Below, piece after piece: positions 16,363 to 23,751 of a DNA stretch of 24,721 nucleotides. Both the position numbers and the translations under genes were made by a program. Within the stretch, counting starts at the first letter, position 1. Each line of letters starts with the position of its first letter. The notes under the pieces are model-generated. The model had not been told where the DNA came from. It did not search any database and saw only the letters and a program-made list of their open reading frames with translations. The stretch comes from a virus, in the IMG/VR virus record IMGVR_UViG_3300037119_001151, positions 1-24,721 of that record; one strand, 5' to 3'.

Positions 16363-18026
16363 TGGCAGTCGACAGCTTCGGGATCACCCAGCTGAAGCCG
16401 ACCATCTCGGGCGGCACAGTCTGGGAGGCCAGCTGGAACACCAGCCGGTCGTTCACGGGCCAGGACCCCAACGACACCTGGTTCGACGCGGACCATGGCA
16501 GCGCGAGCTACAGCGTGTCCGGCGGGGTCCTGTCGGCTGGTGGCTCCACCATCCGCATGTACATCCACGACCCAGCTCTCGTCAAGCAGTGGCGGGACAC
16601 CGAGATGACGGTGTACTTCAAGCGGGTCTCGGACAGCTCGCCTGCCTATGCAGGTCTCACTGGAATCGCTCGGTCCAACCACGGCACCATCGGGTCGGAG
16701 ACCTCCAACCTCTGTGACACTCGCGGTGTCGGGGCTCGGATGCGGATCGACGGGCACATCGACTTCGAGAAGGAGATCAGGCACCCCAACTCCACAGCGG
16801 TCGCCAACAAGACCTACTGGTCAGGCGGTCTGCCGACCGGGCAGTGGATCGGCTACAAGTACCTCTGCTACGACCTGCCCACGGGTGACGTGAAGCTCGA
16901 GCTCTACATCGACACCACGGATGGGACCAACGGCGGAACCTGGACTCTGATCAACGAGTTCACCGACACCGGCAGCAACATGGGCAGCGGCACCGCCTGC
17001 GCCACGGGCATCAGCCCGTCCATGCGGCTGACCAATGCTCCTACCCGATCTGGGTCGGAGACCGGCAAGCCGAACATCACCTGCTACTTCCGCACCGACA
17101 ACGTGAACACGAACGGCATCCAGTACAAGCGGATGTCCGTCCGGGAGATCGATGTCTCCGGTACCGTGGTCACGCCTCCTCCGCCAGCTGCAGTCAAGGT
17201 CATCGCTGACGACTTCAACGTCGGTGGGGTCGTGGTCGTCCCGGTCATCAAGACACTGGCCGACGACTTCAACGTGAGCAGCGCGGTCGTCGCCCCGTCG
17301 GCTCCGCTCAGCTTCTTGGGCACGCCGCTGAACGGCGGAGCTGACCTGGACTGGATCCAGCCGGATACGGGCGACGTGGTGACAAGCTACACCATCCGAG
17401 CTAGCGGCCTGAACGTGCCGATCCGGAGGTACACCGTCCCGACCGCTGGCTCCTGGGAGCTCTCGGGCTTGGTCAACGGAGTCATCTACACCTTCGAGCT
17501 GACGGCACAGTCGGCCTCGGGTCCGTCTCCGACGGTGACTACCACGGTGGCGCCGACGGGCTCTGCTGCTTCTCCTAGCGCTGGTGCGGTCCTCCCCGCA
17601 CCGATCGCCCCGGACGCACCGACGCTGACGACAGCAACGTCAGGAGACGGTGGGGCGACCATCGCCTGGACAGCTCCGAGCTACGACGGTGGCGGGGCCA
17701 TCACCAACTACACCGTCGTCGCGGTCGGTCCCACCACCGTGGAGCGGACGGTAGGAAACGTCCTGACGACGACCCTCGCTCCGATGACGAACGGCAGTGC
17801 GTACAACGTGACCGTCGTCGCCACGAACGGCGTCGGTTCCTCGGTTCCGTCCAACACTCTCTCGGTGACGCCTGCTTCTGGCGGTGTGGTCATCGAGCCT
17901 CCACCCGTGGTCATCCCTCCGGTCAGTCCGGTCGAGGCGCCCATGGTGGAGGCGTTCCCTGCCACGTTCCCACTGAAGCCATCCAATTGGCTTCTGAGCG
18001 CAGAGGAGGCGGCAGCGAATGGTTAG
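16362..18026 (+). CDS. Minor tail protein with concanavalin-like N-terminus and two fibronectin III domains
   Basis: A 554-residue protein starting in a TGATG overlap with the preceding gene. Residues 1-265 resemble the polysaccharide-lyase-7/concanavalin-like fold of actinophage tail proteins, with WRDTEMTVYFKR, RMRIDGHIDFEKEIRHP, WIGYKYLCYDLPTGDVKLELYIDTTDG and the closing YFRTDNVNTN...YKRMSVREID. A duplicated short segment follows at about 278-310. Fibronectin type III domains lie at about 313-400 and 414-507 (ATIAWTAPSYDGGGAITNYTVV; YNVTVVATNGVGSSVPSN). The end is Pro-rich (EPPPVVIPPVSPVEAP). I cannot show lyase activity; the fold could simply bind polysaccharide. The likely role is host-surface attachment along with the preceding protein. 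Confidence 0.78.
   Translation: MAVDSFGITQLKPTISGGTVWEASWNTSRSFTGQDPNDTWFDADHGSASYSVSGGVLSAGGSTIRMYIHDPALVKQWRDTEMTVYFKRVSDSSPAYAGLTGIARSNHGTIGSETSNLCDTRGVGARMRIDGHIDFEKEIRHPNSTAVANKTYWSGGLPTGQWIGYKYLCYDLPTGDVKLELYIDTTDGTNGGTWTLINEFTDTGSNMGSGTACATGISPSMRLTNAPTRSGSETGKPNITCYFRTDNVNTNGIQYKRMSVREIDVSGTVVTPPPPAAVKVIADDFNVGGVVVVPVIKTLADDFNVSSAVVAPSAPLSFLGTPLNGGADLDWIQPDTGDVVTSYTIRASGLNVPIRRYTVPTAGSWELSGLVNGVIYTFELTAQSASGPSPTVTTTVAPTGSAASPSAGAVLPAPIAPDAPTLTTATSGDGGATIAWTAPSYDGGGAITNYTVVAVGPTTVERTVGNVLTTTLAPMTNGSAYNVTVVATNGVGSSVPSNTLSVTPASGGVVIEPPPVVIPPVSPVEAPMVEAFPATFPLKPSNWLLSAEEAAANG
17196..17302 (+). repeat. Two-copy 54-base repeat encoding a DDFN linker
   Basis: The segment encoding VIADDFNVGGVVVVP is followed 54 bases later by one encoding TLADDFNVSSAVVAP; GACGACTTCAACG is exact at 17208 and 17262. 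The frame is maintained. Confidence 0.75.
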
Positions 18027-19026
18027 TGCAGGAGCCATCAAGCAGCTGGCTCTGGTGGAGACCTACGAGGACGACTTCGGGGTGATCCGTGTTCTGGATT
18101 CCTTCCGGATCACGCCGTCCTTCGGAGCAGTCTGGTACCGGAGCCTCGACATCGGGTTCCCCGCAGTGCGGACCTCCAGCCAGGAGAACCCTGGCGCGGA
18201 TGGAACTTACGACGAGACGCAGTTCACTGGAGCTCGGTCGGTGGGACTCACGGGCGTCGCCATCAACAACGCCTTTGGTGACCTTCCGGACGACAACGGG
18301 TGGACTCCTGAGATCGGGTGGAACAGCTCCTCCTGGTTCATCACGGAGCTCTCAGCGTGGGCGTCCCCTGGTCGGCGGTGCAAGCTCTACTTCACCGACG
18401 ACTCCGGTGTCGCACGGTACATGGAGATCCGCGGAGACTCGTTCTCCGCTCCTCTGGACAAGGACGCTGGAAACTACAGGGCTTTCAACGCCGGGTTCAT
18501 CAACCCGTCAGGGAAGATCTTCTCCTTCAACGAGGATCCGGGTGCCACCCCGGACGGTCGGAACATCAAGGTCGTCGGGCAGACCACTGTCGCCTCAGCT
18601 GGCCGCACCTACCCGGAGCTCGGTCCGTACCTCCGGGACTACCCGCATCTCCTCCCCAGCGGTCTGGTCTACCAGGGCTCGGTCTCGAACGGCTTCGTAG
18701 CCAAGGCGTATGCCGGCAACACGCCGATGACGAACCCGCGCATCAAGGTCACCGGTCCTGACGGACAAGTTCAGAGCATCGGGATTAGTGGATACTCCGC
18801 TCCCGCTGGAACGGTGGTCATCTTCGACACCATCAACAAGACGATCACCGCCTCGGACGGGACGTCGCTCGACCAGTACAAGACTGCCCCACTACAGTGG
18901 CCGGTTCTCAAGACCGGGCGCGTTGCAGGGCAGCCGCGCGGTTCCAACCAAATCGACTTCCAGATCGACACAGGCTCAACCGACGCCTACGTTGAGATAA
19001 TCTGGAACGACGCCGACCTGATGTGA
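18019..19026 (+). CDS. Distal tail protein, Dit-like minor tail protein
   Basis: A 335-residue minor tail protein starting at ATG 18019, overlapping the prior gene by eight bases and preceded by GAGGAGG at 18003-18009. The N-terminal half carries a strand-rich domain (LDIGFPAVRTSSQENPGADGTYDETQFTGARSVGLTG, CKLYFTDDSGVARYMEIRGDSFSAPLD). The next part has the junction IFSFNEDPGATPDGRNIKVVGQ, then TYPELGPYL with an A/G-x-T-Y-P-like strand, and a galectin-like C-terminal half ending YVEIIWNDADLM. The first-half pattern and position before a hub-like gene suggest the Dit family, which connects tube to tail tip. The call is by pattern only; generic 'minor tail protein' is safe. Confidence 0.75.
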   Translation: MVSAGAIKQLALVETYEDDFGVIRVLDSFRITPSFGAVWYRSLDIGFPAVRTSSQENPGADGTYDETQFTGARSVGLTGVAINNAFGDLPDDNGWTPEIGWNSSSWFITELSAWASPGRRCKLYFTDDSGVARYMEIRGDSFSAPLDKDAGNYRAFNAGFINPSGKIFSFNEDPGATPDGRNIKVVGQTTVASAGRTYPELGPYLRDYPHLLPSGLVYQGSVSNGFVAKAYAGNTPMTNPRIKVTGPDGQVQSIGISGYSAPAGTVVIFDTINKTITASDGTSLDQYKTAPLQWPVLKTGRVAGQPRGSNQIDFQIDTGSTDAYVEIIWNDADLM

Positions 19027-19038
19027 TGGGAGTAGGGA

Positions 19039-20154
19039 ATGGCTGAAGCACTGTGGGTCCAGGCGACTGGAGTCGACTACACCGCTGCGGAGGATCGCCG
19101 CCTGATCGGGGCGATGTTCTCTCCAGGCACGATCAACGGGCTGGTCCAGTCCGTCGGCTCTGGGCTGAACATGAGTGTCTCGGCCGGACGCTGTGTCATC
19201 TCGGATGGCGCGGGTGGGGCGTACCTGGCGTACTTCGACGCGGCCACGACGGTGGCTGTCCCTGCGAGCTCGACGCGCAACGTCCACGTCGTCATCGACA
19301 CTGGTACTGGACAGGCCACCATCACCACCAACTCGGTGGGTGTCACGCCGAGCCAGCCGTTCCTCTCACTCGGGTCCGTGGTCGCTGGGGCAGCTTCCAT
19401 CACCTCCGTCAACACGGGTCGGGTGGCTGCCCAGGTGGTCGCTGGTGGCGGTGCAGCCACGTCGATCACCAACGACGTCGCCAACATGAAGTTCCACTAC
19501 CAGGCTCTGGGTAGCGCTCCGGCGTACCTCTGGGGCAGCAACGCCAGCGGAGACGCGTACACATTCTCCGTCGGTGCGGTGTCCGTCGGATCTGCCACCT
19601 TCGCCACCAGCGCTGGTTCGGCCAGCACCGCTGGTTCCGCCACGACCGCTGGTTCCGCCACGACCGCAGGCACCGCGACCAACGCGACCAACGCCGTAGG
19701 CTTCACGACCTTCGGTGCGTCCAACTGGGAGACTAACGGGGTCTACCACTTCAACAACGCCTCCGCCATCCGGCTCGAAGCTCCGTTCCTCACGGGTGGT
19801 GCCTACCCTGGGGTCCTCTGCCGGACGTCGGTGGACGGTGCGCTCGTGGTCTCCTCGTCGTCCCAGCGCTACAAGAAGAACATCGTCGACCTCGCCACGC
19901 CGGTCGAGCAGCTCCGCCAGATCAAGCCACGCAACTTCGAGATGGACACCGAGCACCCACGGGTCGCGCCGGATGAGACCGGTGTCCTCGGTGGGTTCAT
20001 CGCGGAGGAAGTTCTGGAGGTCTTCCCCGAAGGCGCCTTCGTGGTCGACGGGCAGGCGGAGAACGTCAGCGACCGCGCACTCCTCGCAGGCGCCTACAAG
20101 CTGATCGGCGACCTCTACGAGAAGATCGAGGCACTTGAGGCTCGGCTGGCCTGA
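19039..20154 (+). CDS. Tail fibre/tip protein with C-terminal S74 intramolecular chaperone
   Basis: A 371-residue fibre-like protein. The N-terminal part (residues 1 to about 150) resembles actinophage tail-fibre bases, with NGLVQSVGSGLNMSVSAGRCVI and VHVVIDTG. Residues about 190-215 are Ser/Thr/Ala/Gly repeats, perhaps a thin shaft. The C-terminal about 97 residues fit the peptidase S74/intramolecular chaperone auto-processing family: SQRYKKNIVDL, QLRQIKPRNFEMD, GFIAEEVLEVFPE and a final helical AYKLIGDLYEKIEALEARLA. The cleavage Ser would be Ser275 in SSQRYKKN, followed by Gln where Asp is common. This domain would trimerise and then remove itself. ATG 19039 follows GGGAGTAGGGA. The stop overlaps the next start as TGATG. 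Confidence 0.85.
   Translation: MAEALWVQATGVDYTAAEDRRLIGAMFSPGTINGLVQSVGSGLNMSVSAGRCVISDGAGGAYLAYFDAATTVAVPASSTRNVHVVIDTGTGQATITTNSVGVTPSQPFLSLGSVVAGAASITSVNTGRVAAQVVAGGGAATSITNDVANMKFHYQALGSAPAYLWGSNASGDAYTFSVGAVSVGSATFATSAGSASTAGSATTAGSATTAGTATNATNAVGFTTFGASNWETNGVYHFNNASAIRLEAPFLTGGAYPGVLCRTSVDGALVVSSSSQRYKKNIVDLATPVEQLRQIKPRNFEMDTEHPRVAPDETGVLGGFIAEEVLEVFPEGAFVVDGQAENVSDRALLAGAYKLIGDLYEKIEALEARLA
19609..19679 (+). repeat. 18-base tandem repeat in the fibre shaft
   Basis: About four copies of an 18-base unit (two exact: CCGCTGGTTCCGCCACGA) encode a six-residue Ala-Gly-Ser-Ala-Thr-Thr type repeat. It lies between the fibre base and the S74 domain. Confidence 0.7.
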
Positions 20155-21404
20155 TGTCGGACTGGACCCTGCTCCACATGAGGAGCCCACTGAATACAGC
20201 CGGTGGAAGCACTGGCCAGTACGGCGAGCTTTCCATGGCGTCGAGCCGGAGCTTCAGCTTCTCCACCGAGCAGCCTGCCACGCTCAACTTCACGATGCCC
20301 GGCAACCACCGGCAGACAGGGCAGATCGAGCCGCTGGTCTCAGACGTGCTGGTGTTCCGGGACGACTACCCGGTCGACCGGTTCCGGGTCGTGTCTCGAG
20401 CTCTGACCAAGGACTCTGGACGGATGACCGCCACGTTCGCAGCGGTCTCCTACCGTGCTCTCCTGGACGCGTGGATCTTCCACGACAGCGACACTCGGTC
20501 CTGGGCCAGCCCGATCGAGCAGACGCTGATGGCCTGGAACATCCTGAACGAAGGACAGCTGAAGTCGTCTGGTGGTTTGGGCATCACTCGCGGCGTGCTG
20601 CCCCAGACGGCTGTCAACCGGACCCTGACGGGCTCAGCTGCCGACGGCGACGCCAACCGCCCTGAGTACTTCTTGGCCGGGATGAAGCGCAGCGAGGCCA
20701 TCGACAACATCGCGCACATGATCAACGGCTTCGAGTGGAGCATCGAGCCGGACGTCGGAAACCCTTACAGGGCACTGAAGTTCAACACCTGGAACTTCGG
20801 CCAGCGCAACCAGCACGCCACCCGCTCCGACCTCCTGCTCGACGATGGCGGCTCCATGATGTCGTGGAGCCACACGGTCACGCCGACCGAGTACGCCAAC
20901 GTCATCCGCTTCACTGGAGCGGACACCACGCAGGAGAACGACTCCGAGGTGCAAGCCACACCGATCCTCCCGGCGTGGTCGCCGAGCTCGCGCAACCCGA
21001 CGGGCGGTGCCTCAGAGGGACGCTGGGAAAGGGCTCTAAGCGACACGGGCCTGACCACCCAGCAGGCGGTCAACGACCGAGCTCCACAGGCGTTCGCAAA
21101 CGCGCACAACTATCTGCCCGAGATCACTGCCACTCTTCGACGGGGGAGCTGGCGAGGACCGGAGCAGCTCTGGCTCGGAGACAAGGCGCGACTGATCATC
21201 ACCGAGCCAGTCCTTGGACCTGCTACGGGGGAGGACGAATGGATCCTCTACATCGACGAAGACGTGCGAGTCGTGGAGGTCAAGGTGAACGTTGACGACT
21301 TGGGCGCAGAGGACGTCCAGCTCTCCCTGAATCGGCCGGCATTCTCGACCCTCAGCTCCTCTCGGAACCTGAGCGACCGCCTCACCCGGTTGGAGATACG
21401 GTGA
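20154..21404 (+). CDS. Gp37/Tal-like tail hub protein (ReqiPepy6 Gp37-like)
   Basis: A 416-residue protein of the siphovirus ReqiPepy6 Gp37-like type, expected in the tail hub or tip. The start in TGATG couples it to the fibre gene. Signs are an N-terminal beta domain (SFSFSTEQPATLNFTMPGNHRQTGQIEPLVSDVLVFRDD, FRVVSRALTKDSGRMTATFAAVSYRALLDAW), a central WSHTVTPTEYANVIRFTGA and a C-terminal LWLGDKARLIITEPVL with EDVRVVEVKVNVDDLGAEDVQLSLNRP. The central segment with helix QTLMAWNILNE and the R-x-E-A-I-D-N-I helix fits hub proteins that grip the tape measure tip. No hydrolase motif is seen here, consistent with the tape measure carrying the wall-cutting domains. Confidence 0.8.
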   Translation: MSDWTLLHMRSPLNTAGGSTGQYGELSMASSRSFSFSTEQPATLNFTMPGNHRQTGQIEPLVSDVLVFRDDYPVDRFRVVSRALTKDSGRMTATFAAVSYRALLDAWIFHDSDTRSWASPIEQTLMAWNILNEGQLKSSGGLGITRGVLPQTAVNRTLTGSAADGDANRPEYFLAGMKRSEAIDNIAHMINGFEWSIEPDVGNPYRALKFNTWNFGQRNQHATRSDLLLDDGGSMMSWSHTVTPTEYANVIRFTGADTTQENDSEVQATPILPAWSPSSRNPTGGASEGRWERALSDTGLTTQQAVNDRAPQAFANAHNYLPEITATLRRGSWRGPEQLWLGDKARLIITEPVLGPATGEDEWILYIDEDVRVVEVKVNVDDLGAEDVQLSLNRPAFSTLSSSRNLSDRLTRLEIR

Positions 21405-21435
21405 ATGAGGAACCCAATCAGCTGGGGGGCAAGGG

Positions 21436-21687
21436 ATGAACTTTCCCAAGGTCACACGCGACCTGATCCTGTTCGTAGCAGGTCTGGCAGGTGTGGTCTA
21501 CGAGACCGTCGTCGTGAAGATCGACCGGCCGACGCTGCTCATAGTGTTCTCAGGGATGATGGGGCTGCCCGTATTCCTCAGACGAGACGAGAAGGATCCA
21601 CCCAATGACCCTCCTCAGCAACCGCCCAGCTCCACCCCAGACTCCAGCAGCTCTAGCGGCGCGACGTCAGGGGCGGAAGGTGGGTGA
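21436..21687 (+). CDS. Small membrane protein, holin-like candidate
   Basis: An 83-residue protein with two likely membrane spans: about residues 8-26 (LILFVAGLAGVVYETVV) and 33-48 (TLLIVFSGMMGLPVFL), separated by a short K-I-D-R turn. The soluble tail is Pro-, Ser- and Gln-rich (PPNDPPQQPPSS). The ATG at 21436 has a GGGGG stretch and AAGGG upstream; the separate frame beginning at 21405 is a shadow. A two-span small protein next to two further membrane genes is compatible with a holin or a lysis regulator, but I see no family signature and no endolysin in the window. A structural membrane protein cannot be excluded. Confidence 0.7.
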   Translation: MNFPKVTRDLILFVAGLAGVVYETVVVKIDRPTLLIVFSGMMGLPVFLRRDEKDPPNDPPQQPPSSTPDSSSSSGATSGAEGG

Positions 21688-21691
21688 TCAC

Positions 21692-21775
21692 GTGCGCCAG
21701 TACCGTTGGACGATGTACTACGTTGCCTTCGTCGTAACGGTGATTCTATTCATGATGCTCTTGGGATGGGACTGA
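21692..21775 (+). CDS. 27-residue single-span membrane microprotein
   Basis: A short open frame not shared with its neighbours: GTG 21692 to TGA 21773-21775. It starts MRQYRWTMYY and continues through VAFVVTVILFMMLLG to the final WD. The basic N-terminus and about 15 hydrophobic residues make a single membrane span with N-in orientation likely. GGAAGGTGGG at 21674-21684 supplies a well-spaced ribosome site. It fits exactly between the stop of the preceding gene and the ATG at 21781, leaving four and five bases. Its length is below common annotation cut-offs. The function is unknown; a holin-regulating or small pore peptide is a reasonable but untested idea. Confidence 0.62.
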   Translation: MRQYRWTMYYVAFVVTVILFMMLLGWD

Positions 21776-21780
21776 TCAGG

Positions 21781-22173
21781 ATGAGCGAGAGGCCGACGGT
21801 TGAACAAGGCGAGCAGGGGGTCCAAGGTGAGCGTGGTCCGCGTGGGGAGCCGGGGACGATGACGCCAGCGGATCGCTTGCAGGTCAGGAAGACCGACCGT
21901 CGGCTTCTCATCCTGTACCTGGTGGGTATTGCCCTGCTTGTCTGGGTGAGCATCAATCAGGTACACAGTGACATCGACCGCAAGATCTTCCAGAAGGCGG
22001 TCATCGAGAACTGCCAGGCCAACCAGGCGAACACCAGGAACTTCAACAAGTTCATTGACCAGTTGATCGTGACCTACAACAGCTCTCGAGTCCTGACGCA
22101 AGCTGAGAAGCAGGAGCGAGAGGTCTTCTTCCAGGCTGCGAAGGGCAATGTCCCGAGCTGTCCTCCGCTGTGA
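21781..22173 (+). CDS. Membrane protein with collagen-like N-terminus
   Basis: A 130-residue protein when started at ATG 21781, five bases after the microprotein stop; ATG 21766 would overlap that gene but gives only MGLIR extra, and the frame is open further upstream. Residues 10-25 contain five Gly-X-Y triplets (Gly at 10, 13, 16, 19, 22 and 25), including GERGPRGEPG. RKTDRR precedes one membrane span at about 42-58 (LLILYLVGIALLVWVSI). The positive charge suggests N-in, leaving a 70-residue outer helical part with two cysteines (ENCQANQ and the final PSCPPL), which may pair. It forms a tight group with two other membrane genes. Role unknown; lysis cofactor or envelope-spanning structure are options. 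Confidence 0.75.
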   Translation: MSERPTVEQGEQGVQGERGPRGEPGTMTPADRLQVRKTDRRLLILYLVGIALLVWVSINQVHSDIDRKIFQKAVIENCQANQANTRNFNKFIDQLIVTYNSSRVLTQAEKQEREVFFQAAKGNVPSCPPL

Positions 22174-22208
22174 ACAACCCACAACACCAACACCCGTAGG
22201 AGAATCTC

Positions 22209-22577
22209 ATGGCAGGCTTGACCAACGGAGAGTCCCAGGCGACTCTCGACGCGCGCTTCCCGACCACGGGTGGCACCGACCACATCGCGTACTCCGTGAA
22301 CGGCACCTCGGAGTTCGCGGGCCTGGCGCGCACTCCCATCGGTGCGACCGGCTGGTCCGCCGCGACCGCAGCTGACCCCTCGGTGAAGGCGAACGCCAAC
22401 GCCCTGACCTCCGCAGCCGCGAGCTCCGGTGGCACGGTGACGCACTTCGCCATCTACTCGGCTCTCACGGCGGGTACCCAGCGCACGGACTGGACCACCC
22501 TCGCCGCGTCGCGCACCGTCGCCACGGGTGACCAGCTGACCCATGCGGCGTCGGCCATCCAGGTCACGCTGACCTGA
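22209..22577 (+). CDS. Tail-fibre-like protein, small
   Basis: A 122-residue Ala/Thr/Ser-rich protein; ATG 22209 follows TAGGAGA at 22197-22203. The sequence has VTHFAIYSALTAGTQRTDWTTLAA and TGDQLTHAASAIQVTLT at its end. An F-A-I-Y-S/T-A-L-T-x-G-T...W motif followed by G-D-x-L-x-x-A is common in short phage tail-fibre-like proteins of actinophages. It has no signal sequence or membrane span. It begins a new group of fibre-like genes after the membrane cluster. The assignment is based on motif resemblance only. Confidence 0.65.
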   Translation: MAGLTNGESQATLDARFPTTGGTDHIAYSVNGTSEFAGLARTPIGATGWSAATAADPSVKANANALTSAAASSGGTVTHFAIYSALTAGTQRTDWTTLAASRTVATGDQLTHAASAIQVTLT

Positions 22578-22581
22578 TCCC

Positions 22582-23307
22582 GTGGCCCTGTCCTACCTCG
22601 CCAGCTCGACCTTGCAGGCTGGCACGACGTCGTTCTCGATCGGGGCGCCCACGGGTACCGCGATTGGGGACTTGGAGATCATCCACATCTCCAACAAGCT
22701 GGGGTCGAACACCCCGACGACGCCGACGAACTGGACGTTGGTAGGTACGGCAGCAGTCGGCACGGGTGCGGACGGTGCAGGCACTGGTCAACTACGGGTG
22801 ACAGTCTTCGCTCGGGTCTGGGATGTCACCCCTGCGTCGGTCACCGTCGCGGTCCCGTCGGGCAACTCCGGGACGGGCGGGTCCAAGACCTACCGGAAGG
22901 CAGGCGGAGACCCCGACTTCATCGTCAACGCCTCCTTCGGGTCGGACACGACCAGCGGCACTGCGTTCGCCACGACTCAGGATGTTGACCAAGGGTTTGT
23001 AACCGGCGACCAGGTGTTCATCCACGGGTGCACGACCACCAACACGACTCGTTCTGGCGAGGGCGCGACCGTCCCGGGTTGCACCATCGCTGCTGTTACC
23101 GGAATCGAGTCCGGTGGTTCAGCCACCGGCAATGACCAGTACGCCTGGACCTACAGGACCAACGTCACGGCGGGTTCTCAGACCGGACCAGCCACAACGA
23201 GTGCCACCCTGGCAGCCGCCTCGACAGGCGGAGCCGTGGTCGTTCGCATCAGCATCGCAGCTGCTCCGCTACTACAGCCCATCATCGTCATGCCACCGAG
23301 GAGATAA
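22582..23307 (+). CDS. Fibre-like minor tail protein
   Basis: A 241-residue Gly/Thr/Ala/Ser-rich protein using GTG 22582, four bases after the preceding stop; no good ribosome site is visible, so coupling is likely. The N-terminal part (SLQAGTTSFSIG-like, then TGTAIGDLEIIHISNK, TPTNWTLVG, TVFARVWDVTPASVTVAV) resembles the N-terminus of the large protein at 13717 (TTGDIHVIVVSI, PTNYTQL, IYVFYRQATG). This suggests a shared beta domain used in two virion proteins. The end is hydrophobic and basic (LLQPIIVMPPRR). It lacks the fibronectin and LamG-like domains of the larger protein. A tail-fibre or capsid-surface role is inferred from context. Confidence 0.65.
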   Translation: MALSYLASSTLQAGTTSFSIGAPTGTAIGDLEIIHISNKLGSNTPTTPTNWTLVGTAAVGTGADGAGTGQLRVTVFARVWDVTPASVTVAVPSGNSGTGGSKTYRKAGGDPDFIVNASFGSDTTSGTAFATTQDVDQGFVTGDQVFIHGCTTTNTTRSGEGATVPGCTIAAVTGIESGGSATGNDQYAWTYRTNVTAGSQTGPATTSATLAAASTGGAVVVRISIAAAPLLQPIIVMPPRR

Positions 23308-23309
23308 CC

Positions 23310-23747
23310 ATGGCTCGTTTCGTTGCAGGCGGTTTGACCACCGCCGGATCCACCACTCTTCCGGTCGCTGCCCTCGTCGGCAGTGCCTCGGTCTTGGCCC
23401 GCATCCGGGAGATCGGCGTCTTCAACACGACGTCCACAGCGGTAACCCTCAAGCTCTGTCGGCTGTCCACGGCGGGCACTCCCGGTGCGACTCTCACAGC
23501 CGCAGCGATGAACAGCGACCCCGCGACCAACGTGGCCGTGGCCAAGAACACCTACACGTCCACTGCCCCGACGACTACTGATCTCGGCTTCCGCGCTGTC
23601 CTGGGGGCAGCGGTCGGCTCGGGCTTCGTCTGGACCTTCGAGGACTTCGATCTGACGACCCTCGTCGCCGCCAACGCAGGTGTGGGCATCCTCGTGGAGA
23701 ACGGAACCGGTCAGGCACTGCAGGTCTACTTCAAGTGGTACGAGTAG
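23310..23747 (+). CDS. Fibre-like minor structural protein
   Basis: A 145-residue beta-rich protein starting at ATG 23310 with GAGGAG at 23298-23303. It begins MARFVAGGLTTAGSTTLPVAALVG and contains IREIGVFNTTSTAVTLKLCRLSTAGTPGA, a compact-sheet pattern met in short actinophage structural proteins of unassigned role, and ends GVGILVENGTGQALQVYFKWYE. There is no membrane span. The neighbourhood of other fibre-like proteins suggests a tail-tip or fibre component. Confidence 0.68.
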   Translation: MARFVAGGLTTAGSTTLPVAALVGSASVLARIREIGVFNTTSTAVTLKLCRLSTAGTPGATLTAAAMNSDPATNVAVAKNTYTSTAPTTTDLGFRAVLGAAVGSGFVWTFEDFDLTTLVAANAGVGILVENGTGQALQVYFKWYE

Positions 23748-23751
23748 CCAC

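Noticed and set aside
21405-21608. 67-residue frame beginning right after the hub gene stop codon
   Set aside because: Arg-rich composition is typical of a shadow; the overlapping frame at 21436 has two membrane spans and a better ribosome site.
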